A stretch of 64,000 bases of DNA from Purshia tridentata (GCA_003254885.1 QANT01006852.1:20519-84518), one strand, 5' to 3'. Positions 1 to 12,159 are shown, counted from the first letter of the stretch. A program made the numbers and translations. The notes: generated from the sequence alone by a model not told the origin.

Positions 1-1327
1 GATGTTTCCGTTTTATTATTGAGATATTCAAATGCTTTAGCTCATTCTTTTCATTTTTTTTAAAAAACAAATGTGTTATTGCATGACCAAAAAATGTAAG
101 AATTCATGTGTTCTTTTGTTCTCTTGGTGTGTTTGGCTGCGGGAAAAAAACTCAGGATTTATAAAATAGAGAAATTCACAAATTATGAGGGAAATATATT
201 ATGGGATTTGCAGGGCTAAAATCCGGAGTTTAAATTCCAATAAAATAGGCATCATTTTACAATTTTGAATCAATGAGGAATTCTCCTTTTCAAGTGGGAA
301 AAAATTTAGGAATTTTGAAAATCATAATTACTTACAAACAAACAAGCAAGAAGTCTTTTGTCTGCCCCGCCAAAAAACACACGTACATATAAGCTGCTAG
401 GCCTCCTAGAAGATGTACAAAAGAACACAGAGAAGCCTGAAGTAGCTCCTCTTCTCCGTGAAACACTACTACCTAAACACTCCGAAAATCAAAGATCTAG
501 AACACCAACCATTGAATCAAACAACTAGACCCACCAAAGCAGTCTTCAACAGTTTCTCCAAAACAAGAAAAAGCTCAGTTTTTTAGCTGAGAAGAACCAT
601 GGTGCTATTCTAAAGAGATTTGCTGGTTTGTTTCTGTTCTCATGTATTTTAATTTTATTTTACTACAAATACTCATGGATTCTTTCTCTCTGATACAAAA
701 CCCATGGATTATTTCGCTATGATACCAATATCCATGGGTTCTTTCTCTTTGATTTATGAATTTATAAATTTTAATTGGGTGAATTGAGAGATTGGTCTAT
801 CAATTTTAAACTCTTTTTTATTTGGGTTTTTTTTTGTTATTAACAATTTAGAGTCTCTGATGGCTTTTGCTATATAGTTCTAATGTTTATTTGGCTTCTT
901 GCTTTTTGTGAATAAATATGCATATACTTACAGTACAAATATTTACTTTTCGTTTCATTTTTTGCTGAAACAAGCAAGTTGATAATCATCTAGATTCTCA
1001 AATTTGGTATTAATCATGGTTCCGAATCCAATATAGCTTATGAAGGGGTTGTGCACCAGATTTCCCCTCTTCTCAATTGAATGAAGTAATCTAATAACAA
1101 AGATGTCTCTATCCTAACCACTTTTCCAACTATACTGTCATGAAGTAATCTTAGATTAATCAATTAATTGTTTAGAAACCTTGTAGAAAAATGAATGATT
1201 GCCAACTTGTTTTTGATTAGGAGTTTTGATGATATTGTTTTTGGCACTTAAACAGGCCATTACAAGGTGTCTCATTGTCTACCAAAGTGTCTCAAAAGCT
1301 CACTAGTATATATAAACTTCAATTAAG

Positions 1328-3190
1328 ATGGTTTCTTCTCAAAGTGGTAAGTTCTTTATTCCCCTATTTGTTTTTTATTAAGAATTTCCTTGGTTTGCCT
1401 ATTAAACAAAATATTCATTTGTGCATTACGTTTGTGCGTGTGTCATGAACTTGTGTTTTCCTTTATTTTGTATAATTGAATTTTAAGCAATTAAGCTAAA
1501 TGAATGGGAAGATCAACCCTAGCTTCATGCTCTTTTTGTTTGACTATTGTGAACTTGGTATTAATCATGGTTGGTTTATGTATGGAAGATATGCATTCCG
1601 GGGATAGTATAGTATTATGTCAGGGTGCACACACAGACGCACACAATATTGCCTTGATGCTTTGAAGAGTTGGTTGTGTTCTTAATTGTTTGTAATAATT
1701 AAATTTTAGGTATATTATATAATAACATAATTCATACATATTAACAGGTGCTGCTAGTGATAACATAGATAATTTCTTTACCCGTTTAAAAGGAAGACGT
1801 GCTACAGATGAAGAAGAAAATAGGAAGAAAATAAAAGTTATTTTTGGTACTATTACATCTGTTATAACTGTGGTGGTAGCACGGTATAATGAAAACCATT
1901 TGGTGAAAAAGCCTTCACATGATTGGGATGAAGAAAGACGTTGTTACTTGAACCGTTTGTACAATGAAAAGGAGGTAGATTGTATTGAACAATTACGAGT
2001 CAGCAAGAGTGCATTTACAAGATTATGTAGCATTTTGCTTGAAAAAGGTGGATTGACTCAAAGAAATGTTTCCATTGAAGAATCTGTGGCTATATTTTTA
2101 AATATACTTGCTCACAACTTGAAATATAGAGTTATTGGTTTTTACTATTACCGTTCCAAGGAAATAATTAGTCGACAATTTAATAGAGAGTTGCACGCAA
2201 TGATGAGAATAAGCCAAGAATATTTGAAATTTCAATCATGTGTTATTGGTGGTTCAGAAAAAGATAAATGGAAGTGGTTTGAGGTAATTATAAAACTAGA
2301 GTAAAAAAATAATCTTTCTATATCTGTCCAATTCTCTTAATCTAACTTATATATCTTTTTTTTTTGTTTCATTAGAATTGTCTTGGGGCACTTGATGGAA
2401 CTCATGTGCCAATTACAGTGTCTACTGTGGATAGACCAAGATATAGAAATAGAAAAGGTGATATTTCCACCAATGTTCTAGGGGTTTGTGCTCCAAATTT
2501 AAAATTCATTTATGTACTACCTAGTTGGGAGGGCTCTGCTTCTGATGCTCGTGTTTTGCGAGATGCTTTATGTAAGGAGAATCCGTTTCAAGTTTCAAGT
2601 GGTAATTTATAATACTAGTATTTACATGTCTTCAAACTTAGGTAAGAATAAATATTTAATATTTTTAAAATTTTTCTTATTGTAGATAAGTACTATCTTG
2701 TTGATGAGGGATATGCTAATGGCTAGGTTTTTTAGCGCCTTATCGAGGAACCATATATCACTTAAATGAATGGACTAGAAACAATCAACCCGAAAATTAT
2801 AAAGAGTTGTTTAATTTACATCATTCAATTGCAAGGAATGTAATTGAAAGGTCATTTGGATTGTTAAAAAAGCAATAGAGTATATTGCGTACGCCTTCCT
2901 TTTTCAACATCAAAACACATATTAGGATTATAAATGCATGTTGTGTGTTGCACAATTTTATTCGAATCGAGCAACAAAATGACCCTGTTTTGGAAGATCA
3001 AGATTTGGAATTTTTATCTTTTGTGGATGAGGAGATATCAAATCATTCGCCATTACAAGATAATGCAAATACTTCTCATGATAGGATTACATGTGTACAA
3101 GTTACCGATGAATGGACTACTTTCCGTGACACAATGGCCATGCAGATGGTTCATGATTACCAAGCACGGTCCACTACAGTCAATTCATAA
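1328..3190 (+). pseudogene. PIF/Harbinger (HARBI1/ALP1-like) transposase, disrupted
   Basis: Exons are read as 1328-1346, 1748-2283, 2376-2601 and 2686-3190, with GT-AG borders that keep the frame. The enzyme would cut and join transposon ends through a DDE nuclease. The first Asp lies in GALDGTHV at the start of exon 3 (about 2385-2410), the second in SASDARVLRDAL (about 2540-2570), and the Glu in the NVIERSFG block of exon 4 (about 2839-2862). The tail shows the family's conserved INACCVLHNFIR motif (about 2930-2965). Exon 4 is broken twice: a frameshift just after DEGYAN (about 2720) and an in-frame TAG at about 2876, where the family normally has a residue just before the ILR motif. These lesions remove the catalytic Glu from the main frame, so no active enzyme is expected. 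Confidence 0.85.
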
Positions 3191-3544
3191 ATTTTCTATC
3201 ATATATGGATCAACTGAGCTAGTTATATTATGTATTGGATTGTTGTTTAGATCATGTTTATTGATCTTTTTTAGTGGGTTCATTTATAATCATATATTTT
3301 TAATACTTAGTTGTTATTTATATTGAATGAGTTGGAACTCTTTCATCGGTTTATATTGATTGAGTTATTTACTAAGTATTAGTCATTTGGACGGAAGCCT
3401 AATTTGCTGGTAGTAAATGAATATTCAAATTTGCAAGCAAGAACACAACTAAGTGATTATTTTATATATTGGATTGTTGCTTAGATTATATTTATTTATC
3501 TCTTTTAATACATTTGTCTACCTTTTGTCTTTGTGGTTTTATTT

Positions 3545-4567
3545 ATGAAAGCATCAGTTGTGACTGAAGCTAACAAAGGAAAATCCAGAAAAAAGAAAGA
3601 CAGGCAAGGAAATGAAAATGAAGGAGAAGATAAACGCTATTTTCGATGGCATACACAAATCGAGCGTCCTTTAGCTGACATACTTAGAGAGGAACGTCAA
3701 CTAGACCACAAAGGAGATGGTGGTTGGAAGGCAATTGCTTATAACATAGCTTCAGCTATATTGTCTGGACAATTCAATCTTGAAATAGGTGCTGATAATA
3801 TAAGAAATCGTGTTAAGATATGGAAGAAGTTTTATGGTATAGTTAGCGACATACTAAGTCAGAGTGGGTTTAATTGGGATGCAACAAAAAATATGATCAC
3901 AGTGGACAATGAGAATGTTTGGAAAGAGTATCTAAAGGTAATTACAACACATGCAATTATATTTTTAATGTGAATTATTATTTTTTAAATACACATGGCA
4001 AGGTTATCTAATTTTATTTTTCTTTGATAGTCTCATGAAGATGCTAAAAACTTTCAATGGAAGATAATTGAAAATTGGGACGATATAGTAGATTTGGGTG
4101 CCAAAGATAGAGCCATTGGAGAAGGTTTTGAAACTGGTGTAGAAGCTAATCAAGTTATGACCCATACTGATGAAACCAATCAAATTTTTGATTTAGATGG
4201 TGCTACTCAAGACTTAGAAGATCTACACATTGTTGATAACATTTCACCACCTAGTTTGGATTGTCAAAAGAAAAGAAATCGAGCATCATCTAATGAAATT
4301 CCTCTTACAAAAAAAAGATGTGTGAGTAGAGATGCTCTTACTGATTTAGTAGCTAAGGTGGCTTCCTATTTTGAAGAGTTTATCAATTCTACCACCAAAA
4401 CGCTTGATCCACAAGAGGTATATGATGAAGTGAATGCAATACCAGATTTGAGTAATGAGCAACAAATCAAAGCATGTTCTTGGTTGATAGAGAATGACAA
4501 ACAATTTCTTATGTTGAAGATACTCCCAATGGAGAAGAAAAAGAGCATGGTGCTAATGTTTATTTAA
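3545..4567 (+). CDS. Harbinger accessory protein, Myb/SANT-like (L10-interacting MYB-domain type)
   Basis: Two exons, 3545-3937 and 4031-4567, joined in phase 0 (TATCTAAAG|GT ... AG|TCTCATGAA). The protein of about 309 residues starts at the ATG at 3545. Its first exon carries a Myb/SANT-like trihelix region (WHTQIERPLADILREERQ, then a segment ending at the WKEYLKSH motif). A basic KKR-type nuclear signal follows in the middle, and the C-terminus has the conserved block around AIPDLSNEQQIKACSWLIE. In Harbinger elements this second protein binds DNA and helps bring the transposase to the nucleus and the transposon ends (family knowledge). The frame is open throughout, unlike the neighbouring transposase. 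Many host genomes annotate such genes as L10-interacting MYB domain-containing proteins. Confidence 0.8.
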
Positions 4568-5261
4568 GGAGACATATCAATTATTTTTTTTACTATGATG
4601 GCACTCTTTACTTTTTTGGTTTTTGAGAAAATAGTTGGAATGATTGGATTAGGTGCATGTTAGTTTACAAGTACATTTGTATTTGAGTACTTTAAAAGAT
4701 TTATTTTGTTTACATTTTAAGTTTTTTTATTGGAGGAATTTCTAGTATTCTTTTTTCTTTTCATGCATTTGAAATGTTACTTCATAGTTGATGGTTTGAA
4801 ATAATATGGGATTTGTTGATATTTGTTTAGGTTATGTCATTGTCCCATTGATATTTAGGAGGTTGTGATTATTTATATTGGTGTTAATTTGTATGTTGCT
4901 GGTGAATTTGAAGATTGGCTAGTAGTATTAATTTAAAATCTAATCTTGTTGGTTTTGTTGTGTTACGAATTGGTCTTTAATTTTTTCGTTTTCTTTGTGG
5001 ATGATCTGGAGATACTTTGAGGTTTTTAATGCTGACTTTAGTATGTCTCCAAGGTATGTTGCTCCAGAGTTAGAGCAATCAGTGGTCACATGTTTAGTTT
5101 TGTAATTGCTCTTGAAATTGTTGCTAAATGTGGATGGCTATTAGTCAGATTCTAGCTTCCTTTTACTTCAAATTCTGTAGAAGAAGGCTGCAGATCAATA
5201 GGATGATCATACAAGAAGGCCTTCTATGTCAACAATAGTTTGCAAGGAACATCATCTATAG

Positions 5262-5430
5262 AAATATATCCAAACAATAGAAAATGTAATTAATGGAAAT
5301 TTAAATGATAGAGTTTTAAATTTCATCAATTACCCAAACAATGAAATTTATGATTCTTGTTTTACATACATATATCCAAACAATAGAAAATGTAATTGAT
5401 GGAAATTTAAATGGAGTTTTAAATTCCATT
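5262..5430. repeat. Subterminal direct repeats of the Harbinger element
   Basis: A unit of about 58 bases beginning ATATCCAAACAATAGAAAAT occurs at about 5264-5320 and again at about 5372-5427, continuing through GGAAATTTAAATG and AGTTTTAAATT. The copies differ at a few bases. They lie just inside the proposed right end, where transposase-binding subterminal repeats are expected. Confidence 0.6.
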
Positions 5431-5596
5431 ATTTATGAATTTCTATAAAAATTAGAATTACTTCATCCAAACACATTAGAAGCCCGTAACAAAACCCTCT
5501 AATCCAATGCTCTGTCACGCCCATTAATACAATGGACATTATCTTGACAATCAGGATTCACTTGTTTTTCTATGATGACTTCCAAATCGAAATGAA

Positions 5597-5939
5597 TGTT
5601 GAGAGAAATCCCACATTGAAGATGTGAGGGCCTTGCTAGTGGTTTATAAGGGTTTGGGCTACTCCTTCCATTACTAATTGGTTTTGGGATGGATGCTTAG
5701 ATTTTTTCATGGTATCAAAGCAGGTTATCCACGTAATGCGCCAAACAACCACACATGCTCCCACATCATCCAATATAAATTGTCCATGTGTTAGGCTTGA
5801 AATGATGCCCCATGTGTGGGGGCGTGTTGAGAGAAATCCCACATTGAAGATGTAAGGGCCTTACTAGTAGTTTATAAGGGTTTGGACTACTCCTCTCATT
5901 GCCAATTGATTTTGGGATGGATGCCTAGATTTCTATACA
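5597..5939 (+). mobile_element. TRIM (terminal-repeat retrotransposon in miniature)
   Basis: Two direct terminal repeats of about 113-115 bp, 5597-5709 and 5825-5939, both begin TGTTGAGAGAAATCCCACAT and end in CA. Directly after the left repeat is TGGTATCAAAGC (5710-5721), close to the primer-binding site complementary to initiator tRNA-Met. Directly before the right repeat is the G-rich tract GTGTGGGGGCG (5814-5824), a polypurine-tract equivalent. The internal region is only about 115 bp with no coding capacity. This is the full diagnostic layout of a TRIM, a non-autonomous LTR element copied by proteins supplied from elsewhere. A clean 5-bp target duplication is not evident. Confidence 0.85.
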
Positions 5940-7021
5940 AAATAACTTAGAAGACACTCAGTTATATCGAATTATCACCCTAAACCTTAAACTGTAAACC
6001 CTAAGACAAAAAGAAAAAAGAAGTTAATTTGGGCCTCATTTGGTGCATAAGATAATATTAGAAAGGATAAATGACTAAATTCATTTGTATTCAAGACAAA
6101 ATTTTCTAACATAAAGTTATAACATGTATTAAGATTAACTAATCATAAGGAAAACTTATTCTTTCCAATCACCCCCAAAATGGGAGGATTAAACAATTTA
6201 TCTTCTTCACATCTTCTTCACATCTTCTTCCCATCTTCTTTTTTTAAGTTAGAACACATTATTCATGTTTTTTTATGAATACATATAAATTTAATTATAT
6301 TCAATACTATTTTATGCACCAAGCGATGCCTTAGTATTTTTTTTTGGTAAACCCTAAACCCTATACCTTTCTCCATGGGGATAGCTATGACAAGGGGTGG
6401 GCACAGCCTAATTCGACTCGGTTCACCCCTAACACCACCAGTTCGATTTGGTGCAATACACCAAGAAATTGATGCAAAAAATTAAACCAAACCAAACCTT
6501 ACTAGATTCTGATTTAGTCAGTGTTACTATTCATTATTAGGCATGTGCCCAATTATGTTTTTAGGCCTCAAATGTGGATTTTGAGCCATTTATTATGCAA
6601 AGTTTGCAATCCCAATTATTTTCTTCTGCAAGATTATGGTTGGTAATACCAAAATGGTTTTTTGGACCCAGTTATTTTTTTGCCTCACATTTGGGTTTTG
6701 AACCATTTTGAGGGAATACTTGGAAAATAAATTACGGCCCAAAATAAATGCAAAATAATCTAAGAAAAAAAACAACTTAATTTTCATCGATCATCAATAG
6801 AAATGCTATTAGAGCATTGTCCTGATCTACTCCACTATCCTCAATTGAAGAAATCTACATGAGTGCATGTACTAACTTTATTTCTACAAAAGGATTCATC
6901 TTGTTGGTGATAACTGTGTTGAACCACAAGGCGAACCAAATCAGAAAATATAGAAACCAGTATGAGGACAGATAAGTTAATCATGATAACTATAAAAAAT
7001 ATATATCTTTAAAAACCACCC
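5940..7021. other. Intergenic; hAT-like terminus near 6395
   Basis: No gene is seen. AT-rich sequence with a stretch starting GGGGTGGGCACAGCC at about 6395 that resembles the TAGGGGTGGGCA terminus also present, inverted, at about 13110 and 24017. A pyrimidine tract with four CATCTTCTT-type units lies at about 6200-6243. Confidence 0.4.
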
Positions 7022-7503
7022 AATAAACATATATATATATATATCTATAAAAAATGTATAAAATTTTAGACATCATCATCATGCATCCTAGTTCATACAT
7101 ATATATAAGCACCTTCCAGTGTGAGATTCCACATTTAAGGTTAATTGTGAGATAGGTCGGATGGGCCCACTCTATGTAATTTTTCAACAATCCGAACCGT
7201 CTATTTTTTATGTCTTTATTCATAAATCATTCTTGCAAAAAATTAGCTAAATCGGAAATCATTTATCCATCTAAGTTTAAACCAACAAATAGACGGTTTC
7301 ATGAAAGATATTTGATTCGTCTATTTGTTTGATCAAAGTTAGATAGGCAAATGATTTTCAATTTGGCTAATTTTTTGCACAGATAATCTTTAAATAAAGA
7401 CCTAAAAATTAGATGGTTCAGATTGTTGAAATACTATATGGAGTGGGCCCCATGAGGGATCCCACAAATAAAATTATAAATGGGATCCCACATTGGAAGG
7501 GGC

Positions 7504-7541
<38 letters not shown>
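7022..7541. mobile_element. Foldback MITE inserted in a (TA)n microsatellite
   Basis: A long imperfect inverted repeat has a left arm at about 7095-7275 and a right arm at about 7330-7505, with the arms joined by a short loop that is itself a small hairpin (AACAAATAGACG / CGTCTATTTGTTT). Matching landmarks include CAACAATCCGAACCGTCTA on the left against its inverse around 7420, the GCAAAAAATTAGC motif in both arms, and GGGCCCACTC near the ends. Both sides are flanked by TA runs (7027-7042 and 7507-7541). No coding capacity. The layout resembles MITEs that insert into TA microsatellites; related copies are at 11995 and 12160. Confidence 0.75.
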
Positions 7542-7544
<3 letters not shown>

Positions 7545-8610
7545 TAGGAGCCAATCAAGATGCAACTACATGTTTTTAAGGAAAGTAAAGAGTCCAATTA
7601 AAGCAAAAATTCTAATTGGATTTGTATACAAATATGATAATTTTAAGGTTGCTTGGGCGTAAAGAATAAGCAAGCCAAGAGTTCAAGTTCCACTAGGACT
7701 AGGATTTCTTTGAAGGTCTAGGGTTTGACCCCTATATAAGGATGTATTACCATGAAGAAAACTCTCTCAACACATATATACAACAAATCAAGCTTCTCAG
7801 CAAATTCTTAGATTTCTCAAGCCTATTTTTGCAATCAGTTCTTCAAGTTCTTGGGAATTGTGTTATTTCTTTCAACTTTGCTGAATCTCATTTTTCTAGT
7901 ATTGATTCCTGTTTGTTTTAACCCTTTGATATTTAGTTTCTGGTTCTTTAGATGATTTTTAGTTATGTTGGACAATTTTTTCATGGTAATTAGATTTGCT
8001 CACATATTTTATATTAAAGTACTCAATTTGTTATTTGCATCTTGTTATTGTTTTGCCAAGTATTTAAAGTCCGTGAAGATCATTAGAAAGAATCTAGGTG
8101 AGGTAGTTGTTTTTTGCTCGCCACACAGTCAATTTTTAGAGGTTAGATCACAGCGCGAATATTCATTCAATCACCATCTCACGACCACACATTTTTTTGC
8201 ATATTGACCATCTGGCCATGGAATGACCGCACACTTTACAAAGGACTATCAGTGTTAGCTAAAATTTCCCCAGCCAATCCTACCAGGAATTTTAGGTGCA
8301 ACAATATTAATACAGGCCTTATTACAAGCCTTTGCAGGTCATTCGTTACTGCAGAGAGCATCAAGTAGCTTTAATCTTGCAGTTTCATAAATGGCAAGAA
8401 AATCAGTGTACATGAAAATACAGAAACCAGTGTACATAAAACACTATCCTCAATAAGTAAAAGCAAACCAGTGTAAAACACAAAAACTAGAAACTAGAGA
8501 CCAGAAAATACAGAAATGAATTTGATATGTGCAAGACTCTCCAAATCATCAAGGCCATGCCACTATGTTGCGTGGTATTTGCATGTGAATTGAGAAGACT
8601 CGTTTGTTAG
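7545..8610. other. Intergenic; TATA-like site only
   Basis: No gene is supported. CCTATATAAGG at about 7731-7741 looks like a TATA box and is followed by a pyrimidine-rich leader-like stretch, so this may be the end of a degraded LTR or a promoter remnant. Open frames downstream are short and show no recognisable protein. Confidence 0.3.
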
Positions 8611-8611
8611 T

Positions 8612-8810
8612 ATTTTATGCAACATCACCTTTAGATAAGGTGATGTTGGTGCCTTTCATTAAATCCAATACACTCATATAAATTCAAAACTTATGATATG
8701 CCACATTGCCGCATAAACTAGCATGCCTAATAAGTCAAATTTATATGAGTGGATTTGATTTGATAAAAGACACCAACAACACCTTATCTAAAGGTAGAGA
8801 TGCTAAATTT
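8612..8810. mobile_element. Foldback MITE, about 200 bp
   Basis: The arms of about 70 bp at 8617-8692 and 8733-8806 are inverted copies of each other. CCTTTAGATAAGGTG on the left pairs with CACCTTATCTAAAGG on the right, and ACTCATATAAATT pairs with AATTTATATGAGT. The loop is about 40 bp. There is no open frame. The superfamily is not assigned because the target duplication is unclear. Confidence 0.75.
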
Positions 8811-8819
8811 GCATTTAGA

Positions 8820-9110
8820 TAAGCCACTAGCTGTAGTTCCTATTGTTTAGCATGCATGTTCCTTATATTATGCGCTAGTATGCACATTTCCCTTATATTT
8901 TGCACCTGTTTGCATATTTCCCTTCAAGTATGCATTTGTTGGTTTTAAGGCTTATAAATAGCCAACTCAAGAATGAATAATGGATACAATTATCCAAAAA
9001 TTACCCTCTCGATCTATTCTTCTCTCTCAATCCTTCTCCTCTCTGTTTCTATTCTGTTCTAAGTTTAGTCATATCACAATTGTACTTGTTAGAACTAAGA
9101 CAGATGATGA
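8820..9110 (+). other. Possible LTR or promoter remnant
   Basis: Three imperfect direct repeats built on ATATTTTGCACCTGTTTGCA-like units (about 8855-8940) precede a TATA box, CTTATAAATAGCC (8951-8963), and then a pyrimidine-rich leader. This upstream-repeat/TATA/leader order is typical of an LTR, but no second LTR or clear target duplication was found. Confidence 0.35.
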
Positions 9111-9407
9111 TTTCGGTGGTGGTGAGTAGAATATAAGTGATTTCGAATGACTAGATGATGATGATTTCTTATGCAAAAACTCAACTCAAAAAGTTCAAGA
9201 ATTAATTTGAAATAAACTCAAAATGTATACATGAGTTTGGGTAAAACTCAAGGGTATTTTACTTTCTATTTAAACCCATTTTGATTGATGCTACATTAGA
9301 TTAATTACTTTCCTTATATAGGTTTTGATGAGTCACCCTATTACTCAACAGCCCCATATTGCCCCTATGTTTTTAAATGGTAAATTTCAATGTTGAATTA
9401 ATGAATA

Positions 9408-9640
9408 GGGTTAATTACAAAGAAATCAATAAAACTTTTCACATTTACATTTTAATTAATGTACTTTTCATAATATTATTTTAGTCAATATTGACCAAAA
9501 TTGGATTATACTTAGTGACTAAAGTGAGATATAATTTTAAAATCCATTGATCTTTGTTGGAAAATAAAATTTTCATTGACCATTATGTAATATTAGAATG
9601 TTTTATTGATTTAAATATAATTTTCTAATTAATGAATACC
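9408..9640 (+). mobile_element. MITE family A, copy 1
   Basis: A non-coding element of about 230 bp with short terminal inverted repeats: AAATCAATAAAAC near the left end and GTTTTATTGATTT near the right end. The interior contains AAAGTGAGATATAATTTTAAAA, also found at 14666 and, inverted, at about 40900. Four related copies in one window define the family. Confidence 0.65.
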
Positions 9641-11994
9641 ATATTTTAAGCAATTGTCAATTAACAATTATAATTATGACAGTTAAATTTTTTTCATTTC
9701 AAGTTGTAATTTAAATTTTGAATTTTGAATGTTCTTATATAAAAGTTGTATGTCGTAATTTTTCAAAGTTATATGCATCTGGGTGTTTGTATATTTGTCT
9801 CGAAACTTCTGATAATAAGGTAAATAAAATTTTCAGTCTTCTTCTTAAGTTGGCTTCTAAATTATTCTTTCTTCTTGTTGCATCTTATATCTTCGTATTT
9901 TATTTTATTTTTTCCTAATTCAGAGGTATAATTTTTTTCCTTTTTTATGTCACCATCTTGTTATTACCTTCTCCTTCTCTTATCTTTTTCTTTACATGAT
10001 CTGAAGGTATCTTATTCTTATTTATTTAACCTGATTTAGAGGATTCTTATTTTTCTATCCTTTTTCACTTATGTTAGCGGTGATGATACTTCGTACTTTT
10101 GAGTTTATATACCTATTTTGGGTGGGGATACCTTTGGTTTATACATCTCATGAGGAAATTTTTGGTGGAGTTGAGTATAATTTTTAGATGACTATTTGGA
10201 GTGTGTTAGGTGATGTTCTTTAAATACTTAATGAAATGTTTTTATGAATTTTTGGTCAATTTGTATACCTTATGGGGAGATTGAGAAAGAACAATAATGG
10301 TTTAAGGTTATAAATTGGGTGAGTTTAAAGGCTTTGTTACCTATAGATTAGGTAATGAAATTAATATAGTTATGCTTGTTTTCTAGTATATTGTTGCATT
10401 GTATAATTATGTAAAAATATTGTGATTATATACTAAGAATAGGTTCGTTTTTGTGTTGACTTTATTACATTTTTATTTTTTTAAATTTTGGAGGCTTACT
10501 TGTTCATTTTTCTCTAACTATATAGTAGGTAACTTATATGTACATATTTTATCACCACAAAAAATTATACATATATATTTTGTGTTTAATGTGCAGTTGT
10601 CTATTTGGAATTAATGTAGGTGCATTATAAAATATTAGGGAATAAAAAATTAAAAATTAAAAATAATAAATGACTAAATTTATGAAGTTCTTAATTCATT
10701 TCCGTTATTTACCCTAAAGGGTAAAATAGACATAAAAAATTTAAAAATGGGCCTAAATCAAAAACCAATAACCTTGGATTAAATCTAATAGTCATTATAT
10801 TGTTTGGGCTTAAATTCAAAGAGCTCAAAGTTCAAACAATAGATCCAAAAAATAGAATGAAATCACAAAAAAATTGAAACTTTAAATACCTTGGTGCAGG
10901 AGCATTCAATTGAAAATGAGGCCTAAGGCAAGAGCTAAAAAAAAAATTGTTCAAACTTATAATTAAAATATAAATTTTCTTTAAAAAATTCATTACAAAA
11001 TTATTATTTTTGACTTTTGACTTTTGAGATGCTATATTAATTTTTTAAATTCTATATTCAAGTTTGTTTGACATTTTTTTTTTGTTTTACCATAACAGAA
11101 ATTTATGCTTCTTTATATTTTGGGCCATTATTTTTATTTTTTCTATTTATGCTTGTATGTATTTATGAAAGTGTAGAAATGACTTGTTTTAAACTAAGGC
11201 ATTCTTTCTATTTAAGCTTATTACACTTTTTTCCACTTGGACCTTTATGAAAGTGTTAGAATCAAATACTTATTCTGAAATGAGGCATTTTTCTGTTTAG
11301 ACCCATTATTTTTATTTTTTTGGGCTTTTTAATGTATATGTAGTCTTCCTCAAAATGTGGCCCAAGGTGCAGGCCTTGTTTGCCTTGGGCTTGGCCGACC
11401 CTACCTAGTGGGAAATCGGAGAGCAAAGAGCTAGAGTGAGAGGGAAGAAAGGGTAAGAATTGGTGGTCACTTGAGGAATTCGAACACAAAACCATCTTTG
11501 TCGTGATGAGAGCAAGAAGACCAAGTAGGTCCGACCATGTAACTCTACCAAAAATAGTGGATCGCCAATGAAGGGCACTGATCGGGTTTGGGTTTGATTT
11601 GTTGCCATCTTTGGGTTTTTGGATGATTGGAGGGTTGGGGAACAAAGAGAAGAAGGAGAGGGAAAAAAAGAGACTAAAACCTCTGACGTTGGCTACCAGC
11701 ACGCCGAAGAAAGAAGACTGGCAAGAGAGATGGAGGAGAGAGAAGAGAGAAATGGTAGAGGTAGATGAGAGGCTTATGCATGAAATGCAAGGTTTTTCTA
11801 AAAATGTGGTTTCTATAGCTAAAATGTGAAATTAGAAAATTGCCCCCAAAACTTTAAACGTCCGAACTTTTTAAATCGTAACTTCGAATCATGCATAGTT
11901 CGAGTGTACATGCTTGTAGAGCCGAGCACACCCAATTCTAATCTCTAGACTTTAAACTCTATATACTAAACCCTAAACCCTAAACTCTATAACC
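9641..11994. other. Intergenic, no recognisable gene
   Basis: AT-rich sequence with long T-rich and A-rich stretches. Open frames on both strands around 11262-11829 contain no domain I recognise and their composition looks random. Two adjacent CCCTAAA units at about 11970-11984 are too few to be telomeric. Confidence 0.4.
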
Positions 11995-12095
11995 TAAACA
12001 ATTACCGATTTGGCTAATTTTTTGCGATGATGACACTTAAGGAGTGGCTTAAAAAATAAACGGTTCCGAGATATAATGAAGAGTGGATCCCACAA
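11995..12095. mobile_element. Foldback MITE fragment (related to the 7.1-kb copy)
   Basis: A single arm: ATTACCGATTTGGCTAATTT, then TTTTGCG, ACGGTTCCGA and GTGGATCCCACAAAGA. The same series of blocks appears in the right arm of the complete copy at 12160-12455 and in the arms of the 7.1-kb element. Confidence 0.55.
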
Positions 12096-12159
12096 AGAAT
12101 CTCTTAAGTATTCTTATAGATAATAGTATGTATATAAATATACCTAAATATATATCATA

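Larger units (their letters stand above)
128..5475 (+). mobile_element. PIF/Harbinger DNA transposon, two genes, transposase broken
   Basis: The segment holds a PIF/Harbinger transposase gene followed on the same strand by a Myb/SANT-like accessory gene, the usual two-gene layout of this superfamily. The proposed ends are TGTGTTTGG at 128-136 and its inverse CCAAACACA at 5467-5475, each followed inward by similar AT-rich subterminal sequence (for example AGAAATTCAYAAATWATG-like stretches on both ends). The right end is followed by TTA, the expected 3-bp target, but the left end has TGG, so the target duplication is not intact or the left border is off by a few bases. The total of about 5.3 kb is normal for an autonomous member. 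The gene content is certain; the exact ends are inferred. Confidence 0.75.

Noticed and set aside
7480-7662. Open frame rich in Ile-Tyr repeats
   Set aside because: It is a translation of the (TA)n run beside the foldback MITE, not a gene.
11262-11829. Overlapping open frames on both strands up to 146 codons
   Set aside because: No domain, no conserved motif, and similar length on both strands, as expected from local GC enrichment.
11945-11995. CCCTAAA repeats suggesting an interstitial telomere
   Set aside because: Only about two perfect units; similar words are common in AT-rich plant DNA.
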